A stretch of DNA of 64,000 nucleotides from Mucilaginibacter agri (GTDB lineage: Bacteria > Bacteroidota > Bacteroidia > Sphingobacteriales > Sphingobacteriaceae): NCBI RefSeq assembly GCF_009928685.1, contig NZ_WWEO01000035.1, forward strand, positions 1 through 64,000, given 5' to 3'. Position 1 is the first letter of the stretch. Each line of letters starts with the position of its first letter. Shown here in pieces: positions 7,803 through 16,000 of the stretch. The position numbers and the translations under genes were made by a program. Below the pieces are notes generated by a model that saw only the letters and a program-made list of their open reading frames with translations, did no database searches and was not told where the DNA came from.

Positions 7803-8909
7803 TTAGCTCACATGGTATACCACATGATGCGCCTCCCATAAAGCAGGCACTTCCAACTTATGAGCCAGTTTATCCAGAACTATCGGCGGGACAATTGCCT
7901 CCCGATTTCTATTCTGACTGTGTAGGTTTTGATGAGATACTTCCAAGTAAACTATCGTCACTTTTACTTTATAAAGCATAAACAATTCGATTAACTGCAT
8001 GCGCATTTGGCTAGTTGTATTAGTAGCATTCCATACAAAAGATTGATGCTTGCGCAGATAAATTCGGGCTTGTTCTTTTGCTTCTTGTATTACTTGCCCG
8101 TTACCCGTTTTATCAGTCGGCAAAATGCCCTTTTTAACACGAATATCATCAAGCGAAACGAGCGGCCAGTCAGCATAATGCTTTTTTATATAACTGTCCT
8201 TTCCTGCCCCGGGTAACCCACTCATTAAAATAACTTCCGCTAACGGTTCTTCAAATGGCTCGTAATTCAAATAAGCATCATCATGTTGCAAGTAGTACAT
8301 TTTTGCTTTGTCGGAACTGAACTCACGGGCTTTACCCCAACAATCATTTTCCTGACAAAGGGCTTCGAAACAATCGATACGATAAAGCATTTCATCCTGA
8401 TCTTCACAAATACGGCCAAGCATATCGGCACGGGCCAGTAATGCCAGCCACTGTGTGTTTATTTCCATACTGGCCTTTACCAATGCTTTTAATGGGTCGG
8501 GCTTTTCAAATAGCCATATCGGCAAGCCATGATAGCGTACCAATCCTACTATCTGTTCGCGGATGGCAAATGGTGCCGGATTATCCATATAGAACAGTTG
8601 CCTGCTAAATTGAGCGCCTTTGCGGGCGTGACCATTTGATGTAATGCTGCCATCTGCCTCAATCACAGTGGTGCTATATTTCTCCACATCGTGCAATAAG
8701 GCAGCAGCCCATAATATCTCCCTATCCTGTTCGGGCAGGGCCACAAATGTAGGCAGCTTTTGCAACGACTCCAATACCATTTGTGTGTGGATAGCGACAT
8801 TGCCTTCTGCATGATAGCGCGGGTCCTGCGGTACATCATTCATACGTTTAAGCCAATCAAAGCGCTGTTCCAGCAAGAACCAGGCTTTCTGATTACTAAA
8901 GGTCCACAT
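7803..8909 (-). CDS. HD-Pnk: HD phosphoesterase fused to polynucleotide kinase
   Basis: Predicted bifunctional end-healing enzyme of 368 residues. Numbering is from ATG 8909. The N-terminal HD domain has His41 (in VAIHTQM), the His73-Asp74 pair (ALLHDVEKY) and later conserved His/Asp (VRYHGLP, ARADMLG), matching a metal-dependent 2',3'-phosphoesterase. The C-terminal P-loop is GLPGAGKD (K237), followed by LDDIR (D254, D255, R257), the kinase base and arginine motif, and an NRNREA lid. This is the architecture described for Runella slithyformis HD-Pnk. ATG 8909 is preferred because GGGAGG precedes it by four bases; ATG 8924 is the alternative. Its start overlaps the ligase gene by 14 bases, indicating tight coupling. 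Confidence 0.85.
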   Translation of the reverse strand: MWTFSNQKAWFLLEQRFDWLKRMNDVPQDPRYHAEGNVAIHTQMVLESLQKLPTFVALPEQDREILWAAALLHDVEKYSTTVIEADGSITSNGHARKGAQFSRQLFYMDNPAPFAIREQIVGLVRYHGLPIWLFEKPDPLKALVKASMEINTQWLALLARADMLGRICEDQDEMLYRIDCFEALCQENDCWGKAREFSSDKAKMYYLQHDDAYLNYEPFEEPLAEVILMSGLPGAGKDSYIKKHYADWPLVSLDDIRVKKGILPTDKTGNGQVIQEAKEQARIYLRKHQSFVWNATNTTSQMRMQLIELFMLYKVKVTIVYLEVSHQNLHSQNRNREAIVPPIVLDKLAHKLEVPALWEAHHVVYHVS

Positions 8910-9603
8910 GTTGCCTCCCTTCATTTACTAGTGCTGAGCGTTTCCAGTTCCGTGTCCAATGGGCATCAGTTTTAACGTGCCCTTTTCGTACGTACTTAAA
9001 TACATTTTGCGCAAATGATTCTACAGGATAGCTATCCGCGTTACGGCTAACGATGCCTTCCATGGTCGTTGCTTTTTGATCATGTACGTCATAAGGATCA
9101 AAGATCCCGGGTCCGTTTACCAGTGTTAGTATTTCGGTTTCAAAAATTTGCTGATCTGTTGGCTTTGCTTCTCTCTTCACTACTGGCACGGTAGGTAAAT
9201 CAAGCATGTTGGCATAAAACTGAGTTTCCTCCCAACTCAACCATTTATCGTGTTCGCGGATGCCGAACACATAAAAATGATGTTGTAGTTTTCTGTATTC
9301 GATGGAGTGAATGGCGTACAAGTTCTCCCCGAAAATTTCCAGATCTCCGAGATCATTCTTGATTAACTGCCAAAAACGCCGGAGATTTCCAGTCCAGGCT
9401 GATGCTGTTGGAGCAACATGCGAGCGGGCAAAAACGCCAAGTTTAGAGAGACAATTATTCTCACCATCCAGCTTTTCTGTATGTATAAGATTAGGTATGC
9501 ACTTTAAGTGCTCCCAGTAGTCGTGCGCTATACGGTCATCGCTCGTGGTGCCCGGCGAAAACGGGTAATGATAGGTACGACCATATTTTTGTGATATAGC
9601 CAT
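8896..9603 (-). CDS. RNA ligase family protein (ATP-dependent nucleotidyltransferase)
   Basis: A 235-residue covalent nucleotidyltransferase of the RNA-ligase family. Motif I is EKLDGEN, with Lys44 as the AMP acceptor. Motif Ia is GVFARSH, a motif III-like FGENLYAIHSIEY and a IIIa-like HHFYVFGIRE follow, motif IV is MEGIVSR, and motif V is FKYVRKGHVKT. It is a bare catalytic domain without an extra OB fold. It is the first gene of a two-gene minus-strand operon; HD-Pnk begins inside its last codons. Together they would heal 2',3'-cyclic-phosphate and 5'-OH ends and then seal them. The substrate, for example cleaved tRNA, is not shown by the sequence. Confidence 0.85.
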   Translation of the reverse strand: MAISQKYGRTYHYPFSPGTTSDDRIAHDYWEHLKCIPNLIHTEKLDGENNCLSKLGVFARSHVAPTASAWTGNLRRFWQLIKNDLGDLEIFGENLYAIHSIEYRKLQHHFYVFGIREHDKWLSWEETQFYANMLDLPTVPVVKREAKPTDQQIFETEILTLVNGPGIFDPYDVHDQKATTMEGIVSRNADSYPVESFAQNVFKYVRKGHVKTDAHWTRNWKRSALVNEGRQHVDL

Positions 9604-9945
9604 GTTTTTAGATTAAATAAGAAAATAGATTATCGCTTTCTTCCCTGGAGTGGGAAAAATCATAAATAAATTATGCGATGGCGATTACATGGCTCAAAGC
9701 TTTATAGCGTGTTATATTACAAATGTAAATAAATTATTTGTCATCGGTTGCAAGCATAAAAAGCCGGTAGCCCTAAGAGTGTTGGGGACGTTTGGATATT
9801 TAATATGAGAAAAAGTGTATACTTTATCGTTACATAATTGCACAATATTTAACCTAAAAGAAATTCAATAATGCCCTAAATTTAATGGGGAATAAGCCGA
9901 AAAAACCGAGACTAGAAGTAGGCATTCATTTTAATCACAATTACC
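9604..9945. other. Intergenic region between divergent genes
   Basis: An AT-rich 342-base gap between the RNA ligase gene (minus) and the small acidic protein gene (plus). On the minus strand TACATTTG (9727-9720) matches the Bacteroidota -7 consensus TAnnTTTG and is a candidate ligase promoter, about 115 bases before the start. No convincing -33 element was found at the right spacing. No RNA gene or further ORF was seen. Confidence 0.4.
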
Positions 9946-10104
9946 ATGGCTTTTGACAAAAATACACCCATGGGCAAAACCAAAGCGGTTGCCATGCAAG
10001 ACGATAGTCTGGGAGCTGACACCAGCGAACAGCCAAGCATTTCGGATATCGTTAGCGACATCGTTGACGATCAGGAACCCGAATCAGAACCTGCCGGAGA
10101 ATAA
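9946..10104 (+). CDS. Small acidic protein, 52 aa, unknown
   Basis: I do not recognise this protein. The frame from ATG 9946 to TAA 10102-10104 encodes 52 residues. It starts MAFDKNTPMGKTKAVAMQDD and then becomes strongly acidic with repeated SDIV units (ISDIVSDIVDDQEPESEPAGE). It has no cysteine, no aromatic except one Phe, and no signal peptide, so it is probably cytoplasmic and disordered. It sits 66 bases before the TPR protein on the same strand and is likely in its transcript. The composition is protein-like rather than random, but the short length limits confidence. Confidence 0.55.
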   Translation: MAFDKNTPMGKTKAVAMQDDSLGADTSEQPSISDIVSDIVDDQEPESEPAGE

Positions 10105-10170
10105 TTTAACCGGAAGTAGTTTAAAAGTTTGCCTTCTTAAGTGTTGCCCTGTTTAGGGTATTGTAAATAC

Positions 10171-11547
10171 ATGCGCCTAAATCTAAAAAGCAGACTGACC
10201 TTTGTATGTATTTTAATATGCATAGGCGCACCTGCGTTTGCGCAGATTATAAAGCAGGATAGCCACAAATTTTCTGACGATACGGCAACTGTTGAGTCGC
10301 TGCGCAATAAAAGCCGAAAGTTGCAATCATCAAGGCCGGATAGCGCTTTAATTTACGCGGAGCAGGGACTTAGTCTTTCCAGAAAAATCGGTTTCAAAAT
10401 AGGTGAAGGTAACTGCCTTAACCGCTTAGGTGTGCTTTTTTGGAAAAATGGCAGGTACGACCGCGCTTTATCATTTTTACTTAGCTCCTTAAAATTGCGG
10501 GAAGAAATAAACGATCGTTTGGGCGTTTTAAAAAGCCTGAACGATATTGGGATCATTTATGCAGATCAAGGCGATAACGTTAAAGCCCTTACCTATCATT
10601 TTAAAGCCAAAGCGGTTGCAGAATCACTTCATGATAAAAAGAGGTTAAGCATTGTATTATCAAATATTGGCAATTGCTATCTTAAACTAAACAAAATTGA
10701 ATCGGCATTAAGTTACGAACTGCAGGCATACGCCATACAGCATCAACTAAATGATAGGGCTTCGATGCCCAATACCCTTTCTATATTGGGAGATATAAAT
10801 TATAAACTCGGTAATATTCCAATGGCGCTGGAGTACTACCGTCTAAGCATTCCATACGCCATTGAAAATGACGACCAGAGCGCTATTGTAGATACTTATA
10901 ATAGTATGGCCAAGCTATTTAATAAGACTAACCAGGCAGATTCAAGCCTATATTATGCCCTGAATGCGCTTAAAACAGCAAAAAGCGCCGCTTATGCCGA
11001 GGGCATCTATAACTCCAGTAATATCCTTACAGAACATTATCAGGGCAAAAATGAGCATCTCGAACTAACGTATTATAAACAGGCGGTTGCGGCAAAAGAC
11101 ACCATGTTTAACGCTCAAAAAATAAAAGAAGTACAAATTTTAAGTTTTAATGAAGCAGAGCGCCAGCACGATCTGGAAGAGGAAAGGCAGCACGAGAATG
11201 AGCAAAGGCTTATCAATCTCCAGCTTATAGGGATAGCTATATTTATTCCGATGTTTTTTTTGTGTATGCTATTGTTAAGCAAAAGTCGTGTCCATCGCAG
11301 GGTGATAGAGTTTATGAGTGTGTTATCTCTATTAATGTTTTTCGAGTTTGTTACATTACTTATCCATCCGCTGGTGCTTTTGATCAGTAATCATTTACCG
11401 GCGGTCGAATTATTGATATTGGTTATTTTAGCAGCAATTTTAGCTCCTATACATCATAACCTTACACATTGGTTGCGCGAAAAATTAGCGCATGTACAAC
11501 ATCATTCTCATCATTCCAAAAGTGCCGAAACAACAGAAAACGACTGA
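10171..11547 (+). CDS. TPR-repeat protein with C-terminal membrane helices
   Basis: A 458-residue protein starting at ATG 10171, which gives a clean signal peptide (RLTFVCILICIGAPAFA). A GTG at 10141 would add ten unlikely residues. Residues about 45-320 contain tetratricopeptide repeats of the Bacteroidota sensor type (ALSFLLSSLKLREEI, the ALTYHFKAKAVAESL region, ALSYELQAYAIQHQL). A short coiled coil (EAERQHDLEEERQHENEQR) is followed by about three membrane helices and a histidine-rich tail. Histidine-kinase or LytTR domains usually follow such TPRs but are absent here, so this looks like a sensor platform without an output domain. It converges with the LacI-type gene 20 bases away. Confidence 0.75.
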   Translation: MRLNLKSRLTFVCILICIGAPAFAQIIKQDSHKFSDDTATVESLRNKSRKLQSSRPDSALIYAEQGLSLSRKIGFKIGEGNCLNRLGVLFWKNGRYDRALSFLLSSLKLREEINDRLGVLKSLNDIGIIYADQGDNVKALTYHFKAKAVAESLHDKKRLSIVLSNIGNCYLKLNKIESALSYELQAYAIQHQLNDRASMPNTLSILGDINYKLGNIPMALEYYRLSIPYAIENDDQSAIVDTYNSMAKLFNKTNQADSSLYYALNALKTAKSAAYAEGIYNSSNILTEHYQGKNEHLELTYYKQAVAAKDTMFNAQKIKEVQILSFNEAERQHDLEEERQHENEQRLINLQLIGIAIFIPMFFLCMLLLSKSRVHRRVIEFMSVLSLLMFFEFVTLLIHPLVLLISNHLPAVELLILVILAAILAPIHHNLTHWLREKLAHVQHHSHHSKSAETTEND

Positions 11548-11567
11548 CAAAAATCCGCTTAAAAACA

Positions 11568-12614
11568 TCATCCTAATATGGTAATGCTCCCTGAAGATGC
11601 TCTTGAGAAAAGTTGTACGGGCAACACCACTGTTTGATATTCGGTGTTGCTGCGGTTGTTCTTTATAAGATCTAAAAGCATTTCGGCGGCCTTCTTTCCC
11701 ATTTCAAAACCAGGTTGGTGTACAGCGCTTAAAGCAGGAAATGTTAATTCTGCCAGTTTAGAATTGGTAAAGCCAAAAAGAGCCACCTCATCCGGGATTT
11801 GAATTTCCCTGCGACGTATTGACTGAAATACCTTTGTGGAAACGTTGTCTGTTGCTGTGAATATCGCATCTGGTCTATTATCAAGCAAAAACAACTCGTC
11901 AATCGCATTTTCAATTTCGCAGTCGTTTTCACCATCATGCATACAATATTTTATTGTGGCTTCGTTAGCGATAATCCCGTTTTGGGTCAATGCTTTAAGA
12001 TACCCGGCCATCCTTTCCACGGTAATAGAGTTATTGGCTGGTCCGCTTATAAATGCAACGTTCTTATATCCCGAGTTAAGCAGTTGTGAAGTGGCCTCAA
12101 ATGCACCCTTAAAATTATCTGCTACCACTTTATGAGAATCTATTCCCTGATCTATGTTGTCAAAAAACACGATGGGAAGACCGGCGTCTTTAATGCGCTT
12201 TAAGTAGGTGGTATCTGTGGTCCCGGCCGCTAACGACATCAATATTCCATCAACCGAGTTTCGGGTGAGGTGAGCCACCTGCATTTTTTCGAGGTCGTAA
12301 GACTCGTGACTTTGCGTAATGCAAACATTGTAGCCGCTTTGGTAAGCTGCAGACTCAATTCCATTGATCACTTGCGAATAGAAGGGGTTCTCGACCGTTG
12401 ATAATACAACCCCAATGGTTTTACTTTTCCCGTTTCTAAGCGTGCGTGCAATAGTATCGGGCCGAAAGTTTAGTTCCCGGGCATATGCAAGGATCCGCTC
12501 TTTAGTAACTGCATTAATTTCGTGATTGTCGCGTAGGGCACGCGATATTGTCGAGGTCGACATGTTCAAATCATGTGCGATCTTTTTCAGGGTGATCTTG
12601 TTACTCGGGAGCAT
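11568..12614 (-). CDS. LacI-family transcriptional regulator
   Basis: A 348-residue LacI/GalR repressor. The helix-turn-helix is at residues 8-30 (ITLKKIAHDLNMSTSTISRA), the hinge helix is near FRPDTIARTLRNGKS, and a periplasmic-binding-protein-like sugar domain follows (KTIGVVLSTVENPF through AALFGFTNSKLAELTFP). It is likely to respond to a sugar or oligosaccharide from the neighbouring loci. A LacI-shaped palindrome lies at the predicted start of the epimerase/arabinofuranosidase operon (40028-40041), a possible target. A degenerate HTCS-type direct repeat lies 90-120 bases upstream, which could put this gene under HTCS control. Confidence 0.9.
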   Translation of the reverse strand: MLPSNKITLKKIAHDLNMSTSTISRALRDNHEINAVTKERILAYARELNFRPDTIARTLRNGKSKTIGVVLSTVENPFYSQVINGIESAAYQSGYNVCITQSHESYDLEKMQVAHLTRNSVDGILMSLAAGTTDTTYLKRIKDAGLPIVFFDNIDQGIDSHKVVADNFKGAFEATSQLLNSGYKNVAFISGPANNSITVERMAGYLKALTQNGIIANEATIKYCMHDGENDCEIENAIDELFLLDNRPDAIFTATDNVSTKVFQSIRRREIQIPDEVALFGFTNSKLAELTFPALSAVHQPGFEMGKKAAEMLLDLIKNNRSNTEYQTVVLPVQLFSRASSGSITILG

Positions 12615-13070
12615 AAGAAATATAGCTAGTGTCTGGCAGTTAAAGATCGTTTACTTCTCTACCGCTTTTGATTAAGCAATTAGCCAATAATTTACTGAAT
12701 CAAAGGGGGGCAAATCCACAATAATAGGGGGAGAATTTAACAACAGGTGATGCCGGTTGATTAAAGCATAACGTACAGTGCGGTCTTTCTGAGAATAGTT
12801 ATAATTGTTAAAATAACGATTATTAAAAAAGTAAATATTTTTTCACTTAAGTATAGTAAAGTCGGATTGGAGATATTCAAATTTCAAAAATTTTAACCAG
12901 AATAGATTGCAGGCTCAGAGACCTCTCCCAAATCGAATTTGTGCGATTTTGACAGAAAAATAAAATTATTCGTCAACAACATGCGTATAAAACTCTGCTT
13001 TATAGGATTGACTTTAATGTAATTTTAAGTTATTATTGCGATACCAATAATTGCCGCTAATTCAAATGCT
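12615..13070. other. Regulatory intergenic region between LacI-type and HTCS genes
   Basis: A 456-base AT-rich gap between divergent regulators. It holds the degenerate G-tract direct repeat at 12705-12731 and an imperfect inverted repeat (ATAATTGTTA / TAACGATTAT, 12801-12823). No small ORF or RNA gene was recognised. Both regulator promoters must lie here. Confidence 0.5.
12705..12731 (-). promoter_or_regulatory. Degenerate copy of the candidate HTCS direct repeat
   Basis: On the minus strand two C-tracts (+ strand G5 at 12706-12710 and 12727-12731) are spaced exactly 21 bp, each in an ATTTnCCCCC-like context. This matches the spacing and orientation of the perfect repeat at 17150-17183. 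It points toward the LacI-type gene starting at 12614. Confidence 0.4.
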
Positions 13071-16000
13071 TTGAGAAATACGTATTTTTTATTAAGATAC
13101 TTTTTTACACTTATTGCAATTTTTTTGTTACTAATGCCCTTAACTTCGATTGCTCAAAAGGTTAAGTATCTTGGTATTGAACAAGGATTGTCCAATAATG
13201 CTGTAACCTGTATCACCCAGGATCAATACGGCTTTATGTGGATGGGAACTTATGATGGGCTTAACAGGTATGACGGGTATCAGTTTAAAATTTTCCGTAA
13301 CCTGTGGGGCGATGGAAAGTCGCTAACAAACAACCATATCAAAAGTGTTTTTGCCCATGGGAATAGCATATATGTGGGTACACAAAAAGGCTTAATGTAT
13401 TATTGTTATACAGATGCCCAGTTTCATAATCTTTATTATAAAAAGCAAGGTAGCAGGCAACCGGTTAAAGTAAGTTCGGGTATTAATCAAATTATCGGCG
13501 ACGGGCTTGGTAATACTTATGTTGCTACCGAAAATGCAGGACTGCTTGTATTCCGAAAGTCGGACACCGTAGCAACACAAGTACCGCAGAAAACAACATA
13601 CAGCTACAGTGTACAGGGAATTACGTTAGATAATAATAACGGGCTTTGGTTATTTATTAACGGAGTAGGCCTGTGCCGATATAAGCTAGGGGCGGAAATG
13701 AAAGTTGAGGCCGACGTTAGATTTTCGGCAAACTGCCTGGTTGCGGATGGGGCTGGCTCGATATGGATAGGTACCGATAATGGCTTGTATACTTTTAATG
13801 TTGCGAGTCACGCCATAGATCGTTTTGATACGGTTATTAAACTAAACAGTGCAAATATTTTCAACCTTTTCTTCACAAAGCAACGCGAGCTGTGGATACT
13901 AACTAATGGTGGTGGTATAAACATCTGGAATATTGCGCAGCGTAAACTGAGCGCGCTTTTACCTGGCGAAACCGACCATTCGCTGCGCAGCGGGGCAATT
14001 ACGTCGGGTTTTGAAGATAATGAGGGCCGGAAATGGATCACTACGCTTCGTGGCGGGGTAAACATTATTGACAACAAGGAGATTCCGTTTCATCTTTATA
14101 CGCACGATGCGTTTAACAAAAACAGCGTTATAAATAATTTTGTGCAGGCTTTTTGCGAAGATGAAAAGCACAACGTTTGGATTGGCACAGATGGCGGAGG
14201 CCTAAGCTATTGGGATCGGCAAGCCAATCATTTTACCGGTTTTACACACCAGCCTGGCACTGCGTCTTTAAGCAGCAACTTTGTGGTAAGCATTCTTAAA
14301 GATCATACCAACAGAATTTGGATTGCAACTTTTAGCGGGGGGATTGATGCCTTTGATAACGCTACAAAAGAATTTAAGCATTATAGTTGTTTTGACCCCT
14401 CGTCGCAAAAAGAGGAAAAAAATTTCTGGAAATTATTTGAAGACGCCCAGCACAATATCTGGGCAGGCAGTACCTGGGGTGGTGCTCTATATAAATTTAA
14501 CCCCGAAAAAAACAGGTTCGATCTCTTTGATGATCAGCTCAGAAACATCCATACCATTTACCAGAGCCATGATAATAAGCTTTGGGCCGGAGATTATAGC
14601 AATCTGATCAATATAGATCCTGTGAGCCACAGAAATAAAGCTTTCACCATCGGCCAACCACTCCGCGCTATTGTAGAGGACGCGGCACACCACCTGTGGG
14701 TTGGAACAGAGGGGGGCGGGCTTATTAAGTTTAATACAGCAAACAATACATTTAAACGCTACACGGCCGCAGATGGATTACCAGGTAACTCAATTCTTAA
14801 TATACTGGTTGACAATCGCGATAATTTATGGTGTAGTACTTATAACGGCCTATCGAAATTTGATCAAAAAACCGGTAAAATTTCTAACTATTATGCATCA
14901 GATGGGTTACAAAGTAATCAGTTTAGTTACAACGCGGCATTAAAGCTAAATAGCGGTGAAATGCTGTTTGGCGGACTGAAGGGGTTCAACTCATTTTTTC
15001 CGGATAGCATCCGTTCCTACGTACACGAACCCCGCTTGCAGCTAACCGATTTTAGAGTTAATAATTCTTCGATAGAAGGTAGCCATACCTATAGCGGCAA
15101 CAAACCATTGTACGAGGTTAAGAACATCACTATACCGTATAACCAAGCCACAATTACGGTTAATTACACTGCCTTAGAGTATTCTTGCCCCGAAAAAATC
15201 TCCTATGCCTATTATCTCGAAAAATGGGATCATAATTGGAATTATGTAGGTAAGTTAAAAACAGCCTATTACACCCGGCTTAACGAAGGCACTTATACTT
15301 TAAGAATAAAAGCCACCAACACAGAAGGCGTTTGGACTAAAAAAGAGTTGGTGGTACTTATTACCGTTTTGCCACCCTGGTACCGCGCGTGGTGGGCTTA
15401 TTTATTTTATATCGTTATTTTGGGTTCGGTTACTTATGCATTTTGGCTTTACCGTATCAGGCAAACCCGATTAAAATATGAAGTGCAAATTGCCAACCTG
15501 AAGGTTGAAAAAGAAAAGGAAGTGAATGAAAAAAAGTTATCCTTTTTCACCAACGTTTCGCACGAATTCCGTACCCCGCTTACCTTAATTATTAACCCGA
15601 TAAAGGATTTGCTTAAATCGGATAAAGAGCACGCCGAAGAATTAAATATCGTTTACCGAAATGCCCGACGCTTATTAGGCCTTGTTGATCATCTGCTTTT
15701 ATTTAGGAAAACAGAAAGTGAAAGTGCTGAATTAAAACTATCCAAGGTTAATTTTACAGATCTCTCCCGCGATGTTTATACCTGTTTCATTCATCAGGCC
15801 AAGATTAAACAGATCAATTATGTTTTCGAGAGTGAGCAAGATTTAGTAGAGTTATATCTCGACCGCGAAAAAATAGAAATATCCTTGTTTAACCTGATCT
15901 CCAACGCGTTAAAGTTTACGCCAGACGGCGGGCATATCCATATCACTATTCGGCAAAGCGAAGAAATGGTATATTTTGAAATTGCGGATAGTGGAATTGG

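Noticed and set aside
9720-9727. TACATTTG as a confirmed ligase promoter
   Set aside because: The -7 match is perfect on the minus strand, but no -33 element was found at a fitting distance, so it is only mentioned in the intergenic note.
9953-10156. + strand open frame overlapping the small acidic protein
   Set aside because: The alternative frame (10171-ward spacing, sensible composition, own ATG at 9946 and TAA at 10102) is the better gene; the overlapping one is Cys/Trp/Pro-rich and unlikely.
12801-12823. Inverted repeat ATAATTGTTA/TAACGATTAT as an operator
   Set aside because: One mismatch in an AT-rich region where such repeats arise easily; there is no matching copy at a target gene.
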